From: Henricia sp. BOLD:AAB3569
Lineage: Eukaryota > Echinodermata > Asteroidea > Spinulosida > Echinasteridae
Length of the DNA: 64,000 nucleotides
NCBI GenBank assembly: GCA_037783545.1
Contig: JBBELK010000301.1
Coordinates: 1-64,000 of the forward strand
Reading direction: 5' to 3'
In this document: positions 13,001 to 21,761 of the stretch, one piece after another
Position numbering within the stretch: position 1 is the first letter of the stretch
Layout of the letters: the number at the start of each line of letters is the position of its first letter
Position numbers and translations under genes: made by a program
The notes under the pieces: model-generated
What the model saw: the letters and a program-made list of their open reading frames with translations, nothing else
Told to the model about the DNA's origin: nothing
Databases searched by the model: none

Positions 13001-13632
13001 TGGCTGTTGGGACACCCTGCGCATGCGCTGGTGTACATTTGTACGGCCGTTGACTCACCCCAGATTGTGACGGGAATTAGGTCAAAGTGTGTCCCAAATG
13101 CCGGCAAATTTGGAAATCAAGGAATTTTCAAACCAACTTCAAATTTTGCATGCTCCAAACTGTATATATTCCGCACTTGTCATGCAAAATTGACAGATTT
13201 TCGCTGGGAAATGACGGAGAAATTTCAGAGTTTAGGGAAAACGGAGCTCGGCTGCGTGGTTATTCCCCTAACCGTGGCTGTTGGGACACCCTGCGCCGCG
13301 CTGGTGTACATTTGTACGGCCGTTGACTCACCCCAGATTGTGACGGGAATTAGGTCAAAGTGTGTCCCAAATACCGGCAAATTTGGAAATCAAGGAATTT
13401 TCCAACCAACTTCAAATTTTGCATGCTCCAAACTGTATATATTCCGCACTTGTCATGCAAAATTGACAGATTTTCGCTGGGAAATGACGGAGAAATTTCA
13501 GAGTTCAGGGAAAACGGAGCTCGGCTGCGTGGTTATTCCCCTAACCGTGGCTGTTGGGACACCCTGCGCCGCGCTGGTGTACATTTGTACGGCCGTTGAC
13601 CCACCCCAGATTGTGACGGGAATTAGGTCAAA
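10079..13632 (+). repeat. TTCAGGG/ATACCGG subfamily with 1,094-bp HOR
   Basis: Units at 10079 and 10352 carry AAATACCGG and AGTTCAGGG instead of AAATGCCGG and AGTTTAGGG. The first also has GGTTGCGTGG and GGCTGTTGAC. The pair recurs at 11173 and 11446, exactly 1,094 bp later (four units), then in part at 11993 and 12266 and again at 13360. The unit at 11993 has the common 5' part (ATGCCGG) joined to the subfamily 3' part, so it looks chimeric. The unit at 12540 carries TTCGCTAGG, which puts a stop in the otherwise open frame at 12658-12660. Confidence 0.88.
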
Positions 13633-13911
13633 GTGTGTCCCAAATGCCGGCAAATTTGGAAATCAAGGAATTTTCCAACCAACTTCAAATTTTGCATGCT
13701 CCAAACTGTATATATTCCGCAGTTGTCATGCAAAATTGACAGATTTTCGCTTGGAAATGACGGAGAAATTTCAGAGTTTAGGGAAAACGGAGCTCGGCTG
13801 CGTGGTTATTCCCCTAACCGTGGCTGTTGGGACACCCTGCGCATGCGCCGCGCTGGTGTACATTTGTACGGCCGTTGACTCACCCCAGATTGTGACGGGA
13901 ATAAGGTCAAA
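13633..13911 (+). repeat. First class AC monomer (279 bp)
   Basis: The leftmost unit with the long junction GCGCATGCGCCGCGC (13839-13853), which contains both the A and C versions. It marks the start of the domain in which class A is absent. Its downstream boundary carries GGGAATAAGGTC in place of GGGAATTAGGTC, and the same change recurs 1,920 bp later. Confidence 0.93.
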
Positions 13912-15831
13912 GTGTGTCCCAAATGCCGGCAAATTTGGAAATCAAGGAATTTTCCAACCAACTTCAAATTTTGCATGCTCCAAACTGTATATATTCCGCA
14001 CTTGTCATGCAAAACTGACAGATTTTCGCTGGGAAATGACGGAGAAATTTCAGAGTTTAGGGAAAACGGAGCTCGGCTGCGTGGTTATTCCCCTAACCGT
14101 GGCTGTTGGGACACCCTGCGCCGCGCTGGTGTACATTTGTACGGCCGTTGACTCACCCCAGATTGTGACGGGAATTAGGTCAAAGTGTGTCCCAAATGCC
14201 GGCAAATTTGGAAATCAAGGAATTTTCCAACCAACTTCAAATTTTGCATGCTCAAAATGTATATATTCCGCACTTGTCATGCAAAATTGACAGATTTTCG
14301 CTGGGAAATGACGGAGAAATTTCAGAGTTTAGGGAAAACGAAGCTCGGCTGCGTGGTTATTCCCCTAACCGTGGCTGTTGGGACACCCTGCGCCGCGCTG
14401 GTGTACATTTGTACGGCCGTTGACTCACCCCAGATTGTGACGGGAATTAGGTCAAAGTGTGTCCCAAATGCCGGCAAATTTGGAAATCAAGGAATTTTCC
14501 AACCAACTTCAAATTTTGCATGCTCCAAACTGTATATATTCCGCACTTGTCATGCAAAATTGACAGATTTTCGCTGGGAAATGACGGAGAAATTTCAGAG
14601 TTTAGGGAAAACGGAGCTCGGCTGCGTGGTTATTCCCCTAACCGTGGCTGTTGGGACACCCTGCGCCGCGCTGGTGTACATTTGTACGGCCGTTGACTCA
14701 CCCCAGATTGTGACGGGAATTAGGTCAAAGTGTGTTCCAAATGCCGGCAAATTTGGAAATCAAGGAATTTTCCAACCAACTTCAAATTTTGCATGCTTCA
14801 AACTGTATATATTCCGCACTTGTCATGCAAAATTGACAGATTTTCGCTGGGAAATGACGGAGAAATTTCAGAGTTTAGGGAAAACGGAGCTCGGCTGCGT
14901 GGTTATTCCCCTAACCGTGGCTGTTGGGACACCTGCGCCGCGCTGGTGTACATTTGTACGGCCGTTGACTTACCCCAGATTGTGACGGGAATTAGGTCAA
15001 AGTGTGTCCCAAATGCCGGCAAATTTGGAAATCAAGGAATTTTCCAACCAACTTCAAATTTTGCATGCTCCAAACTGTATATATTCCGCACTTGTCATGC
15101 AAAATTGACAGATTTTCGCTGGGAAATGACGGAGAAATTTCAGAGTTTAGGAAAAACGGAGCTCGGCTGCGTGGTTATTCCCCTAACCGTGGCTGTTGGG
15201 ACACCCTGCGCATGCCCCGCGCTGGTGTACATTTGTACGGCCGTTGACTCACCCCAGATTGTGACGGGAATTAGGTCAAAGTGTGTCCCAAATGCCGGCA
15301 AATTTGGAAATCAAGGAATTTTCCAACCAACTTCAAATTTTGCATGCTTCAACCTGTATATATTCCGCACTTGTCATGCAAAATTGACAGATTTTCGCTG
15401 GGAAATGACGGAGAAATTTCAGAGTTTAGGGAAAACGGAGCTCGGCTGCGTGGTTATTCCCCTAACCGTGGCTGTTGGGACACCTGCGCCGCGCTGGTGT
15501 ACATTTGTACGGCCGTTGACTTACCCCAGATTGTGATGGGAATTAGGTCAAAGTGTGTCCCAAATGCCGGCCAATTTGGAAATCAAGGAATTTTCCAACC
15601 AACTTCAAATTTTGCATGCTCCAAACTGTATATATTCCGCACTTGTCATGCAAAATTGACAGATTTTCGCTGGGAAATGACGGAGAAATTTCAGAGTTTA
15701 GGGAAAACGGAGCTCGGCTGCGTGGTTATTCCCCTAACCGTGGCTGTTGGGACACCCTGCGCATGCGCCGCGCTGGTGTACATTTGTACGGCCGTTGACT
15801 CACCCCAGATTGTGACGGGAATAAGGTCAAA
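13912..15831 (+). repeat. 1,920-bp HOR, copy 1 (7 monomers)
   Basis: Units start at 13912, 14185, 14457, 14730, 15002, 15281 and 15553. Diagnostic marks are GCAAAACTGACAG in the first unit, ACGAAGCTCGG in the second, GCTTCAA with CACCTGCGCC and GACTTACCCC in the 272-bp units (14730, 15281), AGGAAAAACGG with GCATGCCCCGCG in 15002, and GGGAATAAGGTC at the boundary. The same start order resumes at 15832. Confidence 0.88.
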
Positions 15832-17176
15832 GTGTGTCCCAAATGCCGGCAAATTTGGAAATCAAGGAATTTTCCAACCAACTTCAAATTTTGCATGCTC
15901 CAAACTGTATATATTCCGCACTTGTCATGCAAAACTGACAGATTTTCGCTGGGAAATGACGGAGAAATTTCAGAGTTTAGGGAAAACGGAGCTCGGCTGC
16001 GTGGTTATTCCCCTAACCGTGGCTGTTGGGACACCCTGCGCCGCGCTGGTGTACATTTGTACGGCCGTTGACTCACCCCAGATTGTGACGGGAATTAGGT
16101 CAAAGTGTGTCCCAAATGCCGGCAAATTTGGAAATCAAGGAATTTTCCAACCAACTTCAAATTTTGCATGCTCCAAACTGTATATATTCCGCACTTGTCA
16201 TGCAAAATTGACAGATTTTCGCTGGGAAATGACGGAGAAATTTCAGAGTTTAGGGAAAACGAAGCTCGGCTGCGTGGTTATTCCCCTAACCGTGGCTGTT
16301 GGGACACCCTGCGCCGCGCTGGTGTACATTTGTACGGCCGTTGACTCACCCCAGATTGTGACGGGAATTAGGTCAAAGTGTGTCCCAAATGCCGGCAAAT
16401 TTGGAAATCAAGGAATTTTCCAACCAACTTCAAATTTTGCATGCTCCAAACTGTATATATTCCGCACTTGTCATGCAAAATTGACAGATTTTCGCTGGGA
16501 AATGACGGAGAAATTTCAGAGTTTAGGGAAAACGGAGCTCGGCTGCGTGGTTATTCCCCTAACCGTGGCTGTTGGGACACCCTGCGCCGCGCTGGTGTAC
16601 ATTTGTACGGCCGTTGACTCACCCCAGATTGTGACGGGAATTAGGTCAAAGTGTGTCCCAAATGCCGGCAAATTTGGAAATCAAGGAATTTTCCAACCAA
16701 CTTCAAATTTTGCATGCTCCAAACTGTATATATTCCGCACTGGTCATGCAAAATTGACAGATTTTCGCTGGGAAATGACGGAGAAATGTCAGAGTTTAGG
16801 GAAAACGGAGCTCGGCTGCGTGGTTATTCCCCTAACCGTGGCTGTTGGGACACCCTGCGCCGCGCTGGTGTACATTTGTACGGCCGTTGACTCACCCCAG
16901 ATTGTGACGGGAATTAGGTCAAAGTGTGTCCCAAATGCCGGCAAATTTGGAAATCAAGGAATTTTCCAACCAACTTCAAATTTTGCATGCTTCAAACTGT
17001 ATATATTCCGCACTTGTCATGCAAAATTGACAGATTTTCGCTGGGAAATGACGGAGAAATTTCAGAGTTTAGGGAAAACGGAGCTCGGCTGCGTGGTTAT
17101 TCCCCTAACCGTGGCTGTTGGGACACCTGCGCCGCGCTGGTGTACATTTGTACGGCCGTTGACTTACCCCAGATTG
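15832..17176 (+). repeat. 1,920-bp HOR, copy 2, interrupted by the insert
   Basis: It repeats GCAAAACTGACAG (15832 unit) and ACGAAGCTCGG (16105 unit) 1,920 bp after copy 1. It then carries the 16651 unit with CACTGGTCATGC and GAAATGTCAGAG, and the 272-bp unit at 16924 with GCTTCAAAC, CACCTGCGCC and GACTTACCCC. That unit is split after base 253 by the mobile element and finishes at 20373-20391. Confidence 0.88.
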
Positions 17177-17200
17177 CATTACGAATTTCTCCCATTTAAA
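17177..17200 (+). repeat. Left terminal inverted repeat (24 bp)
   Basis: It starts CATTACGAATTTCTCCC and continues ATTTAAA. It is perfectly complementary to 20349-20372 over 24 bases, and identity stops abruptly after that. It directly abuts the satellite base 17176. Confidence 0.95.
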
Positions 17201-17204
17201 CGAA

Positions 17205-17230
17205 TCCGAGTTGGAGCTTTCTAACTCGGA
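17205..17230. other. Subterminal hairpin next to the left TIR
   Basis: TCCGAGTT (17205-17212) pairs with AACTCGGA (17223-17230). Inside this a G-T pair and two further pairs close over a GCTT loop. It lies five bases inside the left TIR. No matching hairpin was found at the right end, so the two ends of the element are not symmetrical beyond the TIRs. Confidence 0.7.
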
Positions 17231-17729
17231 AAGAGCGCATCGCATTCAAAAGTGACAGCTGTTCCCAGCGGACATAATTGTAATAGCCCCTTGTGGGTCA
17301 CAGCCAAGGTAGTAATAGCCTATTGACCTCTATAAGTGTACATTGTGCCACCTGGGTAATGGAATTGACTGGTTATTTTCATCATGGAGGTAGGAATGTT
17401 TTCATCCACTGATGGTAGTTATCAATGGTTGCTGCAATAACCACCAGCTTCATGCGTAGGAATATGAAAATAAGAAAACATGGAAATTAAGTCATTATCA
17501 CTTAAAGTTAAATTTAATAATCTATATGTTAATTTTGTTGGGTCCAAACAACTCGGTCCTGTCTCAGAGTTTGGGTGGAATTTTTATCACTTAGGCCTAC
17601 ATGTAGCAGGAAAAGCACAAAAGTGTGAAGTACATGTACGTTGCTTCAAATGGTTTAAGGACTGATTTACAGAGTACACAGGGAGTCACTCGTGCCATTC
17701 ATACCTGTTAAGCATATGTATTTGACACA
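17231..17729. other. Insert interior, no recognised gene
   Basis: AT-rich unique sequence. GTAATAGCC occurs twice (17280-17288 and 17312-17320). A 61-codon open frame at 17480-17665 has no recognisable domain and is of chance length. CATGTA-type motifs (17599-17605, 17631-17638) recur through the insert. Nothing else is supported. Confidence 0.6.
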
Positions 17730-18053
17730 ATGTATGGTTTGACCAGGGTAGTAGAAAAGTTGTTGAACCTTGAACTCCAAAAAAAAAAATTGTCCGAAAG
17801 ACACAAGGCACAACAACTAAAACAAAGCACACCTTCAATGAAGCAACTTATTGACAATTTAGTTTCAAATATCAATAACAGGAGTATCCGACAAGGCAAT
17901 TTTCAAATTAATTTTAATAAAAGCGGAAAACAAGAACCCATGCAAAGATCATGCATTATAATTAGTCCTGTTCCACTTGGGAGAAAAGCAATTTTCCCAT
18001 GTTATGAAAATGTTGTCCCCAACAAATTGGAACAGCATTTATGTAATGTATGA
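17730..18053 (+). CDS. Hypothetical ORF, 107 aa, unrecognised
   Basis: The longest ATG-initiated open frame in the insert, preceded in frame by TAA near 17708. The first 50 residues are lysine-, glutamine- and leucine-rich (ELQKKKLSERHKAQQLKQ) and could form a short helix or coiled coil. The C-terminal part holds two cysteines (SCIIIS and FPCYEN) and ends LCNV. No signal peptide, membrane segment or catalytic motif is visible and no family is recognised. A run of nine A's lies inside the coding part, so a single length error would break it. It could be a remnant exon carried by the element or a chance ORF. No splice or promoter evidence supports expression. Confidence 0.2.
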   Translation: MYGLTRVVEKLLNLELQKKKLSERHKAQQLKQSTPSMKQLIDNLVSNINNRSIRQGNFQINFNKSGKQEPMQRSCIIISPVPLGRKAIFPCYENVVPNKLEQHLCNV

Positions 18054-18256
18054 CATTTTAAAGACAGATCCAGAACCACAATTGTTACCAGTAAAACTTC
18101 AAGGCTCTGACGTTCCGTACTTTCTTGTATTTTTCACAGATTAAACGTATCTCAATCCAAGAGTTGTTGTCTGTCCTCTTCCCAATTTATTTGAAGCAAA
18201 TTAAGGGCCACACATACAGAATATTATATATGGGGGTACAGTACGAAAACAACCTT

Positions 18257-18511
18257 TTATATAGCTCCATGCTTTAAATAAGAAACATGCAGAGTGTTTC
18301 TATCAATTGCTCTGTAGCGTATACCTGGAAAAATATTACCCCGTACAGAACCAGATATTTCATGGACCGTGACGCAGATTTTCCCATGTACGTTTTCAAA
18401 CTGAGCGGGTGGAGAGCGCACCTCAACTATATGAGTCGCCATTATTTTCAACACACCCATTACTCTAGCTCTCTCTATTATCAACCATGTACATGTATAG
18501 AAAATTATCAT
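18257..18511 (-). CDS. Possible short ORF, 84 aa, minus strand
   Basis: Open frame beginning MIIFYTCTW and containing an internal methionine in the context ATGGCGACTC, which would give a 61-residue product starting MATHIVEVRSPP. The second start has the better animal-type context, and many animal first exons start with ATGGCG. No domain is recognised. The opposite strand is also open over most of this span (18287-18580, 97 codons), so at most one is real and both may be chance. The plus-strand version is not listed because it shows no homology signal either. Confidence 0.12.
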   Translation of the reverse strand: MIIFYTCTWLIIERARVMGVLKIMATHIVEVRSPPAQFENVHGKICVTVHEISGSVRGNIFPGIRYRAIDRNTLHVSYLKHGAI

Positions 18512-18607
18512 ATAAAATCATGTGTTCATCAGAAAGAACAGTTGGAGAAACGATCGAAGCATATGGCGTGTACATGTTAAGAAACATGTCGCTGCTAGCT
18601 TGCTTGA

Positions 18608-19093
18608 TACAAGCTGTATTTCGGGGTTATATTACTCCGTCGAAAGTTGTTCGGAACAAAATATAATCCATCTCTACCGTACAAAGAGTGGACAAAGTTG
18701 AGGTTGTTGACGAAATCCATTCAATATTACACCCATCAAAATTTAGCAGAGTATCCATCAAATAAAGGGCTCTTTGCAGGTGTCACATTTGTTTTAGTTG
18801 GTGCAGTCCCTAAACAGGCTGGGAATAAATGGACTCATGAGACACTTCAGCAAAAACTAGTTTCTCTTCGTGGCAAAGTAAGCAATGCCCTACCAGGCAA
18901 CACTAAGTGACAGTCAACAAAAATTTACCATATCCCTGTCAATGAGCAAGCAATAATCAATTCCAAGAAAATTCCAGATATTGCAAGAGAGGCCATACAA
19001 CGGAGATATCCGGTCCGAATACAAATTCGATCATCTTCGACAGTATTAAAAGCAACACCCAAATTTGCAAAGACAATTACATGCCGGACCTAA
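18608..19093 (+). pseudogene. BRCT-domain-like fragment, interrupted by a stop
   Basis: One frame is open from 18608 to a TGA at 18908-18910 and then for 60 more codons to TAA at 19091-19093. Before the stop it contains GLFAGVTFVLVGAVP and LQQKLVSLRGKVSN. After the stop it has KKIPDIAREAIQRRYPV. This order (hydrophobic FVLVG strand, amphipathic helix, GGKV-like turn, then an 'SKK...A...YPV' segment) resembles a BRCT domain as in PARP or repair proteins. The characteristic WxxxC helix is not seen, and the Gly-Gly turn reads RG. There is no good ATG at the 5' end. It is best read as a decayed exon or captured host fragment inside the transposon. The family assignment is tentative. Confidence 0.3.
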
Positions 19094-19744
19094 TCAAACT
19101 ACTCAGGAAAAATTAATCAGCAACCAACACTTCATGACAAACATTTTTGTAAGAAAACACGAATGATAAGCCTCATTAAAAAAACAAAAGAAAGATACAT
19201 GCATCATGATAAATTGCCTCACAGCACTTCAAACTTGACATTTTGCCAAAGAAAAACCTGAAACGCGGTTGTACAATATATGTTAGCAAAACTGCTACAT
19301 ATGTGCTTGCATAATTAAATATGCCGCATCTTTGATTTTGTGTAAAGCTGCGCCAACAGTTTATTTGTTGCAAATAATATTCAACAAACATTCGGTCCCA
19401 TGGGAACAAAATACTTATGTTGTTGTTGTGTTTGCGCTCTAATCAGCTGTACATCATTATTCAAGTTTTATTGAATCAAATCTACATTGTGTGAAAAAAT
19501 GCTGTATCTGCTATGACAGGGTTGTTGAGACCTTAGGACACAATTTACACATTGGCAAGTGAACACGTACCCCTCCCCCTCCCACTACAAACACCTTGAA
19601 TAAAATGGATCATTGAAGATTGTAAAAATGGGGACGACAAATAAAAACATTTTGAAAGGAAATGGGGGCATATACATGTACCCCTTAAGACTTACTTGAT
19701 GTCGCACATTTCCAAGAATTAATTACTTAATTTTTGTTGTTTAC
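19094..19744. other. Insert interior, no recognised feature
   Basis: AT-rich sequence with short A runs and a C-rich stretch (CCCCTCCCCCTCCC, 19570-19583). A 77-codon minus-strand open frame at 19176-19409 shows no domain. There is no tRNA-type A or B box upstream of the SINE-like tail. Confidence 0.55.
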
Positions 19745-19806
19745 AGCTCCTTGAGCACCCTGCAGGGTGGATATGTGCGCTTTACAAATTATTATTTATT
19801 ATTATC
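19745..19806 (+). repeat. SINE/LINE-type 3' tail fragment
   Basis: It reads GAGCACCCTGCAGGGTGGAT, then ATGTGCGCTTTACAAAT and a TTATTATTTATTATTAT run. Tails of the form GCGCTTTACAAAT(TATT)n are, to my knowledge, common 3' ends of short retroelements in marine invertebrates. It contains a perfect 14-bp palindrome, CACCCTGCAGGGTG (19756-19769). No SINE head is visible, so it is probably a truncated copy nested in the transposon. Confidence 0.4.
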
Positions 19807-20348
19807 CCACACACAAACAAGTGGGGTGGTGGACTTCCTTCGCCATTCCCTTTGGAAACAACAAATATAAATTAATATTCATTTCACTGTGTTGAAAAAC
19901 AATCTGAGGTTTAAACTTTCTCAGCATTTGGGTACGGGTGTGCATAATCTGAATCTAGATTCAGTACTACATGTACAATGGAGGGAACCCTGCATCAAAT
20001 AACTACTTGTACGAACAATTGTGTATACGCACAAATCCTACATACTGTATGAGATAGCCTATGTACCTACCTACATGTACAATGTGGGCCACTTATTATA
20101 ATTTTCCCCCAAGTTTGTGTGGAAATTCTCAGAGGAGTGCTAATGGATTGAACTTAGTTGACCCAGGGTCAGAGCACCATCAGTTGGGAATTCCCCTGGA
20201 CCACATGTTGGTGACGTTTGTAGACTGTTAGCATATCACAACTGGCATGTTTTAGGAGGGGTTGAGTGATTAGACTAATACTTATCCCCAGAGGAGACAC
20301 GTTCCCATTAATCTTCTCTCCGAAAAGGATGTGGGATTTTTAGAGAAT
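19807..20348. other. Insert interior, right part, no gene
   Basis: Unique sequence with no ORF of note. Palindromes include GAATCTAGATTC near 19952 and GGGAATTCCC at 20186-20195; the latter also fits a symmetric kappa-B consensus. TGACCCAGGGTCA near 20159-20171 is an imperfect inverted repeat. GAGAATTTT just inside the right TIR resembles GAGAAATTC within it. Confidence 0.55.
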
Positions 20349-20372
20349 TTTAAATGGGAGAAATTCGTAATG
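20349..20372 (-). repeat. Right terminal inverted repeat (24 bp)
   Basis: It reads TTTAAAT on its inner side and ends GGGAGAAATTCGTAATG. It is the exact reverse complement of 17177-17200. The next base, 20373, resumes the interrupted monomer with TGACGGG. The last two bases (TG) could alternatively be a 2-bp target duplication of 17175-17176. Confidence 0.95.
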
Positions 20373-20391
20373 TGACGGGAATTAGGTCAAA
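20373..20391 (+). repeat. 3' remainder of the monomer split by the insert
   Basis: Nineteen bases, TGACGGGAATTAGGTCAAA, completing the unit begun at 16924. Together 253 + 19 = 272 bp, identical in length and marks to the intact 272-bp unit at 21490-21761. Confidence 0.95.
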
Positions 20392-21761
20392 GTGTGTCCC
20401 AAATGCCGGCAAATTTGGAAATCAAGGAATTTTCCAACCAACTTCAAATTTTGCATGCTCCAAACTGTATATATTCCGCACTTGTCATGCAAAATTGACA
20501 GATTTTCGCTGGGAAATGACGGAGAAATTTCAGAGTTTAGGAAAAACGGAGCTCGGCTGCGTGGTTATTCCCCTAACCGTGGCTGTTGGGACACCCTGCG
20601 CATGCCCCGCGCTGGTGTACATTTGTACGGCCGTTGACTCACCCCAGATTGTGACGGGAATTAGGTCAAAGTGTGTCCCAAATGCCGGCAAATTTGGAAA
20701 TCAAGGAATTTTCCAACCAACTTCAAATTTTGCATGCTCCAAACTGTATATATTCCGCACTTGTCATGCAAAATTGACAGATTTTCGCTGGGAAATGACG
20801 GAGAAATTTCAGAGTTTAGGGAAAACGGAGCTCGGCTGCGTGGTTATTCCCCTAACCGTGGCTGTTGGGACACCCTGCGCCGCGCTGGTGTACATTTGTA
20901 CGGCCGTTGACTCACCCCAGATTGTGACGGGAATTAGGTCAAAGTGTGTCCCAAATGCCGGCAAATTTGGAAATCAAGGAATTTTCCAACCAACTTCAAA
21001 TTTTCCATGCTCCAAACTGTATATATTCCGCACTTGTCATGCAAAATTGACAGATTTTCGCTGGGAAATGACGGAGAAATTTCAGAGTTTAGGGAAAACG
21101 GAGCTCAGCTGCGTGGTGATTCCCCTAACCGTGGCTGTTGGGACACCCTGCGCCGCGCTGGTGTACATTTGTACGGCCGTTGACTCACCCCAGATTGTGA
21201 CGGGAATTAGGTCAAAGTGTGTCCCAAATGCCGGCAAATTTGGAAATCAAGGAATTTTCCAACCAACTTCAAATTTTGCATGCTCCAAACTGTATATATT
21301 CCGCACTGGTCATGCAAAATTGACAGATTTTCGCTGGGAAATGACGGAGAAATGTCAGAGTTTAGGGAAAACGGAGCTCGGCTGCGTGGTTATTCCCCTA
21401 ACCGTGGCTGTTGGGACACCCTGCGCCGCGCTGGTGTACATTTGTACGGCCGTTGACTCACCCCAGATTGTGACGGGAATTAGGTCAAAGTGTGTCCCAA
21501 ATGCCGGAAAATTTGGAAATCAAGGAATTTTCCAACCAACTTCAAATTTTGCATGCTTCAAACTGTATATATTCCGCACTTGTCATGCAAAATTGACAGA
21601 TTTTCGCTGGGAAATGACGGAGAAATTTCAGAGTTTAGGGAAAACGGAGCTCGGCTGCGTGGTTATTCCCCTAACCGTGGCTGTTGGGACACCTGCGCCG
21701 CGCTGGTATACATTTGTACGGCCGTTGACTTACCCCAGATTGTGACGGGAATTAGGTCAAA
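20392..21761 (+). repeat. 1,370-bp HOR (5 monomers), contains the empty site
   Basis: Units start at 20392 (AGGAAAAACGG, GCATGCCCCGCG), 20671, 20944 (TTTTCCATGC, CTCAGCTGCG), 21217 (CACTGGTCATGC, GAAATGTCAGAG) and 21490 (GCTTCAAAC, CACCTGCGCC, GACTTACCCC). The order 16651, 16924, [insert], 20392 matches 21217, 21490, 21762. The position equivalent to the insertion point is 21742/21743, uninterrupted. Confidence 0.92.

Larger units (their letters stand above)
1..17176 (+). repeat. Satellite array, left segment (about 63 monomers)
   Basis: Head-to-tail monomers of mostly 272-274 bp, with 279-bp units near the right end, phased here by GTGTGTCCC at 245, 517, 789, 1063 and onward to 16924. Adjacent units differ by only a few substitutions. 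Every unit carries the same landmarks in order: GCCGGCAAATTTGG, GGAATTTTCC, GCATGCTCC, TGTATATATTCC, TTTCGCTGGG, GAAATTTC, GGAGCTCGGC, CCCTAACCGTGG, the GC-rich length junction, GTACATTTGTAC, TGACTCACCCC and AATTAGGTCA. The segment begins inside a monomer and is cut at 17176 by a mobile element. No unique spacers lie between units, so it is a satellite and not CRISPR. The family is not one I can name. Confidence 0.98.
17177..20372 (+). mobile_element. Non-autonomous DNA-transposon-like insertion, 3,196 bp
   Basis: A segment unrelated to the satellite, bounded by perfect 24-bp inverted repeats that begin CATTACGAATTTCTCCC and end with the reverse complement. Removing 17177-20372 restores CAGATTG-TGACGGG, the normal monomer sequence. 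The uninterrupted paralogous sites are at 14982/14983 and 21742/21743. HOR spacing (16651 to 21217, against the 1,370-bp period) gives a net insertion of exactly 3,196 bp. There is therefore no target duplication, or a TG duplication overlapping the right TIR end (17175-17176 and 20371-20372). No transposase, integrase, reverse transcriptase or replication gene is visible, so any movement must have been in trans. The superfamily is not assigned: TSDs of TA, TTAA, 3, 4, 8 or 9 bp are excluded by the junctions. Strand is arbitrary. Confidence 0.88.

Noticed and set aside
17480-17665. 61-codon plus-strand ORF in the insert
   Set aside because: Short, no domain, no supporting signals.
19176-19409. 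77-codon minus-strand ORF in the insert
   Set aside because: It is of chance length in AT-rich sequence, with no domain, no context and no recognised homology.
17177-20372. Tc1/mariner, piggyBac, hAT or Harbinger element
   Set aside because: The junctions do not fit TA, TTAA, 8-bp or 3-bp target duplications, and no transposase is present to assign a family.
17177-20372. Helitron or LTR retrotransposon
   Set aside because: The ends are perfect inverted repeats, with no CTRR end hairpin, no A/T host site, no direct long terminal repeats and no integrase or reverse transcriptase.
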